Source of the DNA: Chloroflexota bacterium
GTDB taxonomy: Bacteria > Chloroflexota > Dehalococcoidia > GIF9 > UBA5629
Length of the DNA: 19,766 nucleotides
Assembly (NCBI GenBank): GCA_026389695.1
Contig: JAPLHI010000211.1
Span: 1 to 19,766, forward strand
Direction: 5' to 3'
Of the stretch, positions 1 through 7,335 are shown piece by piece. The notes beneath the pieces are model-generated. The model was given only the letters and a program-made list of their open reading frames with translations. It searched no databases and was not told the DNA's origin. Numbering within the stretch: the first letter of the stretch is position 1; each line of letters begins with the position of its first letter. The translations under genes and the position numbers were made by a program.

Positions 1-29
1 TGTGGGTTCAAGTCCCTCCCTCGGCACCA
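1..29 (+). tRNA. 3' end of a tRNA, probably tRNA-Leu (partial)
   Basis: The window opens inside a tRNA. The T loop TTCAAGT (7-13) is flanked by stem arms GTGGG and CCCTC. The acceptor 3' strand CCTCGGC follows, then discriminator A at 26 and an encoded CCA at 27-29. The acceptor arm, discriminator A and T loop resemble bacterial tRNA-Leu (5' GCCGAGG partner, known from E. coli). The anticodon lies outside the window, so the identity is inferred. One T-stem pair is a T-T mismatch. The gene converges on the minus-strand gene ending at 98, and no terminator hairpin is visible between them. Confidence 0.8.
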
Positions 30-97
30 ACCCCTCTTCCTATTTCAATATACCACTTCGAATGCACTGGATTGCTTTCTTTACGATCGCGGAGAAA

Positions 98-814
98 TCA
101 TGTGAGACAGATACCCGTGTCTTTGCCGATGTGTTCGAGGAACTTTAGATACATCGTAGTCCTCAATTCATTCCTTAACCGGTAGGGAGTCACGAATTTG
201 CCCTTGAGCCAAATTTTATCGGGTTCAATGTGTATTAAAACCCTGCGGTTGGTTTCAGCTTCACGAAGGAAAGTGGGGTAATTATCCGCAAAGGCCTCTT
301 TTGATTTGACCAGATACTGCTCGTCTTCAGCATTAATTATATCTTCAAGCAGCCTGGCGGCTTTCTTGATATCACTATCCAGCGAAATCGGAATTCTTAT
401 CTCATCAAAGATGTAGTCGCATTGCATTACTTTATGGTCCTTAATACAGCCCTTGGAGAAATTAAGTACAGGCTGGTCCAAAACAATTAGATTCGGAATG
501 TGCAAGATTTTGCCTGTAAGCTCTCCACCCAGTTTTTCATCCTCTCCAACTTCATCCAGCGTCAGGTAGAATATCCCGATGTGACGGACATCACCTTTAT
601 ACGCGCCAATACGTATTCTGTCGCCAACATGCAGCATGTTGGAGAAAACGATGATAAAGTAACCAAAATAGCTGGCAACGTATTTCTGCAGGGCGAGCGC
701 GAGTCCAATGGCTATGATTGAAATGTAAATAGCCAGGTTGCTGTACATGGCAATGGCAGCCAGCAATCCAAGGACAAGAACAGCTATGAGAATTGCCAGT
801 ATGCGAGATTTCAT
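98..814 (-). CDS. Small MscS-family mechanosensitive channel-like protein
   Basis: A 238-residue membrane protein resembling the core of the MscS small-conductance channel family. Residues about 4-24 form one transmembrane helix. Residues 26-60 form a Gly/Ala-rich segment like the pore-lining TM3 of MscS. The beta domain follows at about 61-120, with HVGDRI, KGDV and IPN motifs typical of the family, then an alpha/beta C-terminal part. It would gate ion flow in the cytoplasmic membrane under tension, but it is shorter than E. coli MscS (286 residues). The ATG overlaps the stop of the upstream CARDB-like gene by four bases (ATGA), and no Shine-Dalgarno is visible, so translation is probably coupled. 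Family assignment is firm; channel activity is inferred. Confidence 0.85.
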   Translation of the reverse strand: MKSRILAILIAVLVLGLLAAIAMYSNLAIYISIIAIGLALALQKYVASYFGYFIIVFSNMLHVGDRIRIGAYKGDVRHIGIFYLTLDEVGEDEKLGGELTGKILHIPNLIVLDQPVLNFSKGCIKDHKVMQCDYIFDEIRIPISLDSDIKKAARLLEDIINAEDEQYLVKSKEAFADNYPTFLREAETNRRVLIHIEPDKIWLKGKFVTPYRLRNELRTTMYLKFLEHIGKDTGICLT

Positions 815-1671
815 ATCGTAGTTACACTTGGATTAGAAGCGGGTAACACATGCAACGTACCCATAATATTATCGACTGAAATAAAATATTCTCCAGGAAC
901 GCCGGCGGTCATCATAAAAGTTATCTCTTCACTTTGTCCGGGATTGAGAACGACGTCGTTGATCGACTGAGTAATATTGTTGATCTTGAATTCTGTTTTA
1001 TGTGAGACAATTTCGGGGCCAGTATTGGTAATAGTTGCGATTATACCAACTGAGCTTCCAGGCAACACCCTGTCAGGTAGGATATACAGATTTGAAACGT
1101 TTGTAGTATCAGGAGGATTGCGGCTTTCCATTTTAACCGCGGACTCTTCGGATTCGAAAGCGGGAATTAAAAGGTCAGGACTCTCTAACGGTTCTCCTCG
1201 TGATTTGAATATTTTACCCAAAAACGGGAGAAATGAGCCTATTCCTGCATTTTCTGAAACGGGGATATCAGATGACCGTGTAGAACCAATCAGAGAATTG
1301 AGATAAGACACTTGATCTGCTAAATCAGCTACTTTCTTTCTGGGGTTTTTGGCAAGCTTTAAATATGTATCGGCGGAGAATTGGCCGACCTTAAACCTGG
1401 CTTCAAGGTGCCCCAGCTCCTGTTTATAGACATCGAGTTCATGAATTCGTGTTTGCAGGCTTTTATTCAACTCCTGCTTTATCGAGTCTATTTTAGACAG
1501 GGCATGCTTTAAGGTAACAGAGTATTCGGCTTTTAAAATAGTATAGGAAGCTTCTTTAATAGCATTGTCATGACGTAACTTTTCAAGATTAGCTAGAAAA
1601 AGCTCCGCTTTCTCTTTATTCTGAAGCGCTATTTTCAGTTCTCTGCTCATCGTACTAAAATATTTTGCCAC
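811..1671 (-). CDS. Coiled-coil protein with C-terminal CARDB-like domain
   Basis: A 286-residue protein with two parts. Residues about 10-110 are charged and helical, probably coiled coil, and contain two loosely similar units (29-50 and 87-109) with the pattern LE..(8 residues)..Y..LK/LA, reminiscent of SHOCT-type helical hairpins. After a Ser/Pro-rich linker (130-190), residues 193-276 form a beta-rich domain with the motif LPDRVLPGSSV, then ITNTGPE and LNPGQSEEITF, as in CARDB cell-adhesion-type domains. No signal peptide or membrane helix is visible, which is odd because CARDB domains are usually extracytoplasmic. The chosen start is GTG. ATG at residue 8 is an alternative, and neither has a clear Shine-Dalgarno. 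Its stop overlaps the start of the MscS-like gene, suggesting the two products act together. Function unknown. Confidence 0.75.
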   Translation of the reverse strand: MAKYFSTMSRELKIALQNKEKAELFLANLEKLRHDNAIKEASYTILKAEYSVTLKHALSKIDSIKQELNKSLQTRIHELDVYKQELGHLEARFKVGQFSADTYLKLAKNPRKKVADLADQVSYLNSLIGSTRSSDIPVSENAGIGSFLPFLGKIFKSRGEPLESPDLLIPAFESEESAVKMESRNPPDTTNVSNLYILPDRVLPGSSVGIIATITNTGPEIVSHKTEFKINNITQSINDVVLNPGQSEEITFMMTAGVPGEYFISVDNIMGTLHVLPASNPSVTTI

Positions 1672-1734
1672 GATATTTACATAATATTAACATTTTTTCC
1701 AATGGACTAATTAATAATACATCGTTGCGGCTAT

Positions 1735-2688
1735 CTATTTAACGATTTTTCTGGTAAGAACGTCTTTCACAGCCCTCTCGATATTATCCGAAGTTAATCC
1801 ATGGATCGCGAGAAGCTCTTCCGGGTTGCCTGATTTGCAGTACGTGTCATTTATTCCCAGTGATAACATAGGCACCGGCATATTATTCGCTAGCACTTGT
1901 GCAACCATACTCCCGAGACCGCCATGGAGTAAATGCTCCTCGGCAGTTATGATCGCCCCGGTTATGCGTGCCGCTTCTATGATTGCCTGATCATCGATCG
2001 GTTTAAGCGTGGACATATTGAGCACCCGGCAATTGATACTTGACTGGCTCAGTTTTTCGGCAGCTTCTAAAGCTTTAGCCACCATAATGCCTGTGGCTAT
2101 TATGGTGGCTACTCGCCCGTCTTTCAAGATATCTGCTTTACCTAATTTAAATGAACACCCCTTGTTATAGATAACGGGGGTTTTGGGGCGGCCCAGCCTG
2201 ATATAAAAGGGTCCTTTAGTGGTAATCGCAGTTTTGATGACTTCCACAGTTTCGATTGAATCCGATGGTACTATCACCGTAAAGTTGGGTAGTGAGCAGT
2301 ACAGCGCAATATCCTCTATCGCCTGGTGTGAAGAACCGTCTCCACCAACAGTTATGCCCCCGTGTGTGGCAACTATTTTTACATTCGTTTTTGGTTGAGC
2401 AACGCACATGCGAACCTGGTCAAAACAGCGGTTGGAGGCGAATACGGCAAATGTACTGGCAAATGGTATTTTACCGCAGGAAGCAAGTCCCGCCGCGATG
2501 CTGATCATATTTTGCTCGGCCAGGCCGCACTGAATAAATCGCTCCGGAAATGCCTGGGCAAAGAACTTGGTCATTGTGGATCTGGAAAGATCCGCATCCA
2601 GCACGATGATATCATTATTATTTTGACCAAGTTCCACCAGCACTTTGCCATAAGCTTCACGAGATGATAAGTCGGCGTAATTCGTCAT
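1735..2688 (-). CDS. Transketolase, C-terminal subunit (split transketolase)
   Basis: A 317-residue protein covering the pyrimidine-binding and C-terminal domains of transketolase. It carries the GLAEQNM motif (55-61), whose Glu activates thiamine diphosphate, and HQAIEDIA (121-128). The C-terminal domain contains LLHGGLGS. In archaea and several bacteria transketolase is made as two polypeptides, and this is the second half. With the upstream partner it moves two-carbon units between sugar phosphates in the non-oxidative pentose phosphate pathway. Its ATG overlaps the stop of the N-terminal subunit gene by four bases (ATGA), which favours coupled translation in a 1:1 ratio. DXP synthase is related, but the split architecture and length fit transketolase better. 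Confidence 0.93.
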   Translation of the reverse strand: MTNYADLSSREAYGKVLVELGQNNNDIIVLDADLSRSTMTKFFAQAFPERFIQCGLAEQNMISIAAGLASCGKIPFASTFAVFASNRCFDQVRMCVAQPKTNVKIVATHGGITVGGDGSSHQAIEDIALYCSLPNFTVIVPSDSIETVEVIKTAITTKGPFYIRLGRPKTPVIYNKGCSFKLGKADILKDGRVATIIATGIMVAKALEAAEKLSQSSINCRVLNMSTLKPIDDQAIIEAARITGAIITAEEHLLHGGLGSMVAQVLANNMPVPMLSLGINDTYCKSGNPEELLAIHGLTSDNIERAVKDVLTRKIVK

Positions 2689-3503
2689 GATAGTTCTTTA
2701 AGCGCAATATCAGTTTCCGATTTGTTTGGAGCTTTACCGTGGAAATCGACATTGTTTTCCATAAAACTAACGCCTTTGCCCTTTATCGTATGGGCAATCA
2801 ACACTGTTGGTTTGTCCTTAATATTCTTGACAGTCTCTAATGATCCTATTACCTGTTTCATGTCATGCCCATCAATTTCAATGACCTCCCATTTAAAAGC
2901 CCGCCATTTTTCCAGAAACGGCTCAAGGTTCATAACATCTTTGGTGAATCCATCCAGCTGGATACCGTTATAGTCTACTATTGCCGTTAAATTATCGAGT
3001 TTATAGTTAGGTGCAAACATGGCGGCCTCCCATATTTGCCCTTCCTGGCACTCTCCATCACCCAATAGCACGTATGTTTGATAATCCTTTTTATCGATCT
3101 TGGCGGCCAGCGCCATCCCAATACCAACGGATAAACCCTGGCCAAGAGAGCCCGCTGAGACATCTACCCCGGGTGTGAGCGTGCTGTCTGTATGACCCTG
3201 AAGGCAGGTACCTGCCTTTCTCAAAGTCGAAAGCCATTCAGAGGGGAAATAACCGCATTGAGCAAGTGCCGCGTACAAAATGGGGGCGGCATGACCTTTA
3301 CTCAGCACAAAGCGATCGCGCTCCGGCCACCCGGGTCTTTTCGGATCGTGACGCATGATTTTAAAATACAGCGCCGTCACTATATCGGCAGCGGATAGAG
3401 ATCCACCGGGATGACCGCTACCTGCCTGGGAAATCATCTTTATTACATCGTATCGTAATTTCCTGGCAATGCCTTCAAGTTCACTGGTAGAATAATCACT
3501 CAT
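2685..3503 (-). CDS. Transketolase, N-terminal subunit (split transketolase)
   Basis: A 272-residue protein corresponding to the thiamine-diphosphate-binding domain. Visible motifs are GSGHPGG (28-34), SKGHAAP (68-74), and the metal/TPP signature GDGECQEG (148-155) with the Asn of DYNG (179). It pairs with the C-terminal subunit encoded just downstream to give a functional enzyme. It is the first gene of a minus-strand group that may extend through the CARDB-like and MscS-like genes. A strong promoter lies upstream (-35 at 3579-3584, -10 at 3555-3560), giving a leader of about 45 bases. The Shine-Dalgarno is poor, so the ATG is chosen from the family N-terminus. Confidence 0.94.
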   Translation of the reverse strand: MSDYSTSELEGIARKLRYDVIKMISQAGSGHPGGSLSAADIVTALYFKIMRHDPKRPGWPERDRFVLSKGHAAPILYAALAQCGYFPSEWLSTLRKAGTCLQGHTDSTLTPGVDVSAGSLGQGLSVGIGMALAAKIDKKDYQTYVLLGDGECQEGQIWEAAMFAPNYKLDNLTAIVDYNGIQLDGFTKDVMNLEPFLEKWRAFKWEVIEIDGHDMKQVIGSLETVKNIKDKPTVLIAHTIKGKGVSFMENNVDFHGKAPNKSETDIALKELS

Positions 3504-3554
3504 GTGTATAAGAGTTACTAATAAAATTTTTACATATGTACTTGAGTTCAGTTT

Positions 3555-3584
3555 ATTATAAGCTACATCATATAAATGTGTCTA
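3555..3584 (-). promoter_or_regulatory. Sigma70-type promoter for the transketolase genes
   Basis: Read on the minus strand, TAGACA (3579-3584) and TATAAT (3555-3560) are separated by 18 bases. This matches the -35 consensus at five of six positions and the -10 at all six. The predicted start is near 3548, about 45 bases before the ATG at 3503. It is divergent from the amidohydrolase promoter. Confidence 0.65.
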
Positions 3585-3621
3585 TCATATTTCTTTAATT
3601 GAGTGAGAACCTGATAATACG

Positions 3622-3650
3622 TTGAGAACAAGAATCCAGTAGATTATAAT
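3622..3650 (+). promoter_or_regulatory. Sigma70-type promoter giving a probably leaderless mRNA
   Basis: TTGAGA (3622-3627) and TATAAT (3645-3650) are 17 bases apart, close to the ideal sigma70 promoter. The expected transcription start is 3657-3658, where the GTG start codon of the amidohydrolase lies. No Shine-Dalgarno is present before that GTG. Confidence 0.65.
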
Positions 3651-3657
3651 TCTAACT

Positions 3658-4503
3658 GTGATAATAGATTTTCATACCCACGTTTTTTCACCGCGAATCA
3701 GGCAGAATCGAGATGAATATTGCTCCAATGATTCGTGCTTCGGTTTGCTTTATTCGCAATCCAATGCAAAGCTTAGCGCCATTGAAGAACTTATCAGCAG
3801 TATGGACGAGTGTGAAATTGATAAATCGGTGCTGTTAAATATCGGATGGCTAAAGCACGAATTATGTGTTGAGAGTAATGACTATATCTTGGAGTGTATC
3901 GCCAGGTATCCGAATAGGTTAGTCGGTTTCTGTGCTGTTCAACCGCTGGATATGGATAAAGCTATCAGGGAAATTGAGAGGTGCTGTAAATCCGGCATTA
4001 AAGGTATAGGAGAGTTACGTCCTGATGTACAGGGATTCAATTTATGCGATGCTAGAATACAACCATTAATGGATATGGCCATTAATAATAACCTTATTCT
4101 TTCACTACATGCCTCTGAACCTGTGGGACACGGATATCAGGGTAAAGGTAATACAACACCACAAAATCTTTATCCTTTCATCGCAATGTTCCCCAAATTG
4201 CATGTAGTGTTAGCTCACTGGGGTGGAGGACTACCTTTCTATGAGCTAATGCCCGAGGTTGCTTCAATTCTATTAAATACTTATTATGATACGGCTGCGA
4301 CACCATTTCTTTACAAACAGCAAGTGTTTACCAGTGTAGCCAATATTACGAGTAGTGAAAAAATCATTTTTGGCAGTGATTGGCCGTTGATTAGTCCACA
4401 AAGGATTATTTCTCAAATCAACACGGTTGAACTTACTGATATTGATAAGGAAAATATTTATCATCGAAATGCGGAAAACCTGCTAGGACTGGAGCAAAAA
4501 TAG
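3658..4503 (+). CDS. Amidohydrolase-family (amidohydrolase 2) metal-dependent hydrolase
   Basis: A 281-residue TIM-barrel hydrolase of the amidohydrolase-2 type, the group that includes ACMSD and related decarboxylases. The metal-binding HxH sits at the very N-terminus (His6, His8 in DFHTH). Other likely ligands are Glu119, His151 (LSLHAS), His187 (LAHWGG) and Asp241 (GSDWP). The HxH position requires the start at or near GTG 3658, and there is no in-frame ATG upstream that fits. It probably forms an operon with thpR, which begins three bases after its stop. The substrate cannot be read from the sequence; a carboxylate or lactone-type substrate would fit the family. Confidence 0.87.
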   Translation: MIIDFHTHVFSPRIRQNRDEYCSNDSCFGLLYSQSNAKLSAIEELISSMDECEIDKSVLLNIGWLKHELCVESNDYILECIARYPNRLVGFCAVQPLDMDKAIREIERCCKSGIKGIGELRPDVQGFNLCDARIQPLMDMAINNNLILSLHASEPVGHGYQGKGNTTPQNLYPFIAMFPKLHVVLAHWGGGLPFYELMPEVASILLNTYYDTAATPFLYKQQVFTSVANITSSEKIIFGSDWPLISPQRIISQINTVELTDIDKENIYHRNAENLLGLEQK

Positions 4504-4506
4504 GCA

Positions 4507-5088
4507 ATGGACGAGCAGATCAGATCTTTTATAGCTATTGAATTGCCTGACGAGTTAAAAATAAGGTTAAAGAATTTTCAGGCAACTTTAAAGTTACCCA
4601 AGCATAATTTCGTTAAATGGGTATCTCCTGATGGTATTCATATAACGTTGAAATTTTTAGGTAATGTGAGTTACAAACAAATTGACGATATCAAAGGGCT
4701 GCTAATACCCATTGTTGGTTCGAGTAAATCATTTGTTATCAATACTTCTGAAATAGGAGTTTTCCCCAACCTAAATAAAGTCCGCGTGCTTTGGCTAGGT
4801 CTGAGCGGGGATGTTTCCTCACTTCAAAAGTTGCAGCAGGACGTTGACAGATCCCTATCTAAGCGAAGCTTTACACCTGAAAAACGCCCTTTCACTCCTC
4901 ACTTGACTTTAGCCAGATTAAAGGAGGATTGTTTTCCAAATGAAAGATGGGAATTCGGCGAGTTAATTAAGGGTGTTAGATTCGGACCGAGTCATGTGAT
5001 AAGGGTTGAAAAGTTATTCCTCATGCGGAGTAAGCTATTCCCGGGAGGTGCTGTTTATAGTAAATTAGCAGAGTTCAAATTTCCATGA
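4507..5088 (+). CDS. thpR: RNA 2',3'-cyclic phosphodiesterase (2'-5' RNA ligase-like)
   Basis: A 193-residue member of the 2H phosphoesterase family. It has the two defining HxTx motifs, HITL (45-48) and HLTL (132-135), the N-terminal RSFIAIELP signature, and PFTPHLTLAR before the second motif. Bacterial ThpR hydrolyses 2',3'-cyclic phosphate ends of RNA to 2'-phosphates and can join tRNA halves in vitro. Length is normal for the family. It starts three bases after the amidohydrolase stop and is presumably expressed from the same promoter, with no good ribosome-binding site of its own. The RNA substrates in the cell are not known. Confidence 0.92.
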   Translation: MDEQIRSFIAIELPDELKIRLKNFQATLKLPKHNFVKWVSPDGIHITLKFLGNVSYKQIDDIKGLLIPIVGSSKSFVINTSEIGVFPNLNKVRVLWLGLSGDVSSLQKLQQDVDRSLSKRSFTPEKRPFTPHLTLARLKEDCFPNERWEFGELIKGVRFGPSHVIRVEKLFLMRSKLFPGGAVYSKLAEFKFP

Positions 5089-5132
5089 TTTGCGGCTTTT
5101 GTTAATTTGCAGATGTTTGAGATTGATATAAT

Positions 5133-5162
5133 TTGCTATGGAAATTTATTTAATGCTATACT
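5133..5162 (+). promoter_or_regulatory. Extended -10 promoter before the zinc-ribbon gene
   Basis: TTGCTA (5133-5138) lies 18 bases before TATACT (5157-5162), and TG at 5154-5155 makes an extended -10 (TGCTATACT). Transcription would start near 5169. This leaves a leader of about 24 bases containing the Shine-Dalgarno AGGAGG (5177-5182). A second TATAAT at 5127-5132 lacks a good -35. Confidence 0.5.
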
Positions 5163-5192
5163 TTATTCATCCTTGGAGGAGGTGGAAAAATA

Positions 5193-5405
5193 GTGGAAAA
5201 CTATTCCTTTCCAAAGTGCTTAAAATGTAAGGTCGGTGATTTGGTTCCGCTGTCCGATTTCGGAAGCCAAGGGGCAGCGATACACTATAAAGCTTGGGTA
5301 TGCACCAATCCTGAATGCGGGTTTAACCTGAAAATCAGGAACGGGGATATATATTTGAACGAGCCAATTTTTAGCGGAGCCAGTCATACGCTTCGGTCGC
5401 ACTAG
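5193..5405 (+). CDS. Small zinc-ribbon-like protein, function unknown
   Basis: A 70-residue protein with two Cys pairs, C9-x2-C12 and C37-x4-C42, that could bind one zinc ion in a ribbon fold. The second pair lies in VCTNPECGFNLKIRNG, like other small bacterial zinc ribbons. The GTG start is supported by a very strong GGAGGAGGTG ribosome-binding region (5175-5184) and a candidate promoter just before it, so it seems well translated on its own. I do not recognise a named family. It is followed 51 bases later by comF. A nucleic-acid or protein-binding role would fit a zinc ribbon, but that is a guess. Confidence 0.75.
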   Translation: MENYSFPKCLKCKVGDLVPLSDFGSQGAAIHYKAWVCTNPECGFNLKIRNGDIYLNEPIFSGASHTLRSH

Positions 5406-5456
5406 AGCCGTATAAGTATCGGGATCATTAGCTAAATATATAGTGGGGAGTCTGTT

Positions 5457-6155
5457 TTGACCGGACGGTTAAAACAACTCGCAGAAATAGTTACCGACTT
5501 TTTCTTTCCGCGTCAATGTATCGGTTGTGGAAAAGCCGGCGACTTTATTTGTGATCAATGTTCGAAAAAGCTACCGCGTCTACTACCTCCCATATGTCAA
5601 AAATGCGGGAAGCCGGAATCTAGTAGTATCTATTGTCCGGCTTGCTGGAAAAAGCAAGGTGGCATAGATTCTATTAGATCTGTTTTTATTTTTAACGGTA
5701 TGATTAGAACTGCCATACACGAACTGAAATACTATAACTTGAAAGCTATAGCAGCGTGTCTGGCAAAGTATATGGCAGACTATATTAACGAAAACAAAAT
5801 ATCGGGTAGTATCGTAGTTCCGGTTCCGCTACATAGCAGAAGACTTAGAGAAAGGGGATATAACCAGTCGGGATTATTGGCTGATGAATTTGCCAGGCTT
5901 GTTGACTTGCCCGTATTAAATTGTCTATTGCGTATCAAGGATAGTCAGCCTCAAGCAAGAACGACAAATGTGAATATGCGTAGAGAAAATGTGAAAGACG
6001 CTTTTTCTTGCTTAAATAAAGGGATCGTAGATCAACAAGTAATACTCATTGATGATGTCTGTACCTCAGGTGCGACTCTTGAAGCGTGTGCAGACAAATT
6101 GAAGAAAGCCGGGGCAAAACACGTTTTAGGATTTACCCTGGCAAGAGAAATTTAA
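5457..6155 (+). CDS. comF: ComF family phosphoribosyltransferase-like protein
   Basis: A 232-residue protein with an N-terminal double zinc finger (Cys21, 24, 32, 35 and Cys47, 50, 60, 63). A type I phosphoribosyltransferase domain follows, with the PRPP loop VILIDDVCTSGAT (195-207). The conserved VPVPLHSRRLRERGYNQ block sits at about 121-137. ComF proteins are needed for DNA uptake in naturally competent bacteria, where they are thought to act at the membrane with the ComFA helicase and PriA. Many non-competent bacteria also keep the gene. The start is TTG, chosen because GGGGAG (5445-5450) sits at the right distance and the N-terminus matches the family. No other competence gene is visible here. 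Confidence 0.9.
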   Translation: MTGRLKQLAEIVTDFFFPRQCIGCGKAGDFICDQCSKKLPRLLPPICQKCGKPESSSIYCPACWKKQGGIDSIRSVFIFNGMIRTAIHELKYYNLKAIAACLAKYMADYINENKISGSIVVPVPLHSRRLRERGYNQSGLLADEFARLVDLPVLNCLLRIKDSQPQARTTNVNMRRENVKDAFSCLNKGIVDQQVILIDDVCTSGATLEACADKLKKAGAKHVLGFTLAREI

Positions 6156-6172
6156 TACCAGGAGATTTATTC

Positions 6173-6730
6173 ATGCAAGTACAGGTGGTCACAAGGAATT
6201 TAAGTATTACGGACGATATTAAGAAATACGCCGAAGCCAAGATTAGTAAGCTATCCAAATACTTAAGTAATATAACTATGGCGAAGATGGAATTAGCTGC
6301 AGAGAAATCCAAATCTCGTCAGCACATTTATACAGCGCAAGTTACTCTGAATGTTAATGGATTTATTATAAGAGGGGAACATAAAGCTGAAAGCATACGT
6401 GCGTCTATAGACACCGTTACGGAAGTTATGGAGCGGCTTGTAACAAAATATAAAAAGAAATACGAGATAAGTAAAGGTAGAGCATCGGAGTCAATAAAAC
6501 AGACATCAAATATAGAAACTCCGGCAGATATCGAATTTAATAAAGAAATGGAGCTTGTAAAATCGAAGCGATTTATCATAAAACCTATGACGACCAACCA
6601 GGCTGTGGATCAAATGGAGTTTTTGGGGCACGATTTTTTCCTTTTTTTAAATATGGATGATAATACAGTAAACGTTATTTATCGCAGAAAAGACGGCAGG
6701 TACGGACTGATTCAGCCTGAAGTTGCCTGA
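6173..6730 (+). CDS. hpf: Ribosome hibernation promoting factor, long form
   Basis: A 185-residue protein. The N-terminal domain (about 1-105) is the S30AE/YfiA fold that sits in the ribosomal decoding centre. After a polar linker, the C-terminal domain (about 130-185, starting KRFIIKPMT and ending RKDGRYGLIQP) is the dimerisation module of long-form HPF that joins two 70S ribosomes into an inactive 100S particle. The reading frame is open further upstream into comF, but the ATG at 6173 is chosen because AGGAG (6160-6164) precedes it and the family N-terminus begins here. It lies 17 bases after comF. It is probably induced in slow growth, though no dedicated promoter was identified. Confidence 0.93.
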   Translation: MQVQVVTRNLSITDDIKKYAEAKISKLSKYLSNITMAKMELAAEKSKSRQHIYTAQVTLNVNGFIIRGEHKAESIRASIDTVTEVMERLVTKYKKKYEISKGRASESIKQTSNIETPADIEFNKEMELVKSKRFIIKPMTTNQAVDQMEFLGHDFFLFLNMDDNTVNVIYRRKDGRYGLIQPEVA

Positions 6731-6755
6731 GAATTTAATGACTGGTGAAGGGTAG

Positions 6756-7313
6756 ATGGATGAGATTACGATAGACAATACAAAATTACAATTGATTCAA
6801 GGTGACATAACAAGACAGAGAACAGACGCAATTGTAAACGCAGCAAACTCAGGTCTTATGGGTGGCGGTGGAGTAGACGGGGCAATTCACCGGGCGGGTG
6901 GACCCGCAATTGTGAATGAGTGCAAAATCATTATTGCACAAATAGGGAAGTTGGCAGCGGGTAAAGCTGTAATCACTACCGGGGGCCATTTACCTGCTAA
7001 ATATGTCATACATACCGTAGGACCTGTCTGGCATGGTGGTAGAACTGGTGAACCGGAGATACTCACAAAATGCTATACCGAATGTTTGACATTAGCTACA
7101 TCTAAAGGTTTAACAAGCATTTCCTTTCCAGCTATAAGTGCGGGTGCTTATGGATATCCGCCTGATGAAGCCGCGCAGATTGCGTTAAATGCTACCGCCG
7201 ATTACTTAACACGAAATACAACAACACTGGAACTGGTAGTTTTCATTCTATTCGATCCTTTGTCATTCGATATCTATAAGAATCAACTGGCTGCCATTAT
7301 AATAGACAAATAA
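6756..7313 (+). CDS. Macro-domain protein (ADP-ribose binding / deacylase type)
   Basis: A 185-residue stand-alone macro domain of the bacterial YmdB/MacroD type. It shows GDIT (16-19), VNAANS (27-32), the GGGGVDGAIHRAGG loop (36-49) and the SAGAYGYP phosphate loop (128-135). Enzymes of this type remove the acetyl group from O-acetyl-ADP-ribose and can hydrolyse mono-ADP-ribose from proteins; the catalytic Asn and Asp regions are intact. The ribosome-binding site GAAGGG (6747-6752) supports the ATG. It lies between hpf and an alkyltransferase gene with short gaps, which fits co-transcription. No DarT-like ADP-ribosyltransferase partner is present, so an antitoxin role is unlikely. Confidence 0.93.
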   Translation: MDEITIDNTKLQLIQGDITRQRTDAIVNAANSGLMGGGGVDGAIHRAGGPAIVNECKIIIAQIGKLAAGKAVITTGGHLPAKYVIHTVGPVWHGGRTGEPEILTKCYTECLTLATSKGLTSISFPAISAGAYGYPPDEAAQIALNATADYLTRNTTTLELVVFILFDPLSFDIYKNQLAAIIIDK

Positions 7314-7335
7314 AATATGGTATGGGGAGCACAGG

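Noticed and set aside
6086..6172. Upstream extension of the hpf frame into comF
   Set aside because: The family N-terminus and the AGGAG ribosome-binding site both point to the ATG at 6173; the extension is comF sequence read in another frame.
6756..7313. DarTG-type toxin-antitoxin system for the macro-domain gene
   Set aside because: There is no adjacent ADP-ribosyltransferase toxin, and the macro domain resembles the stand-alone deacylase group.
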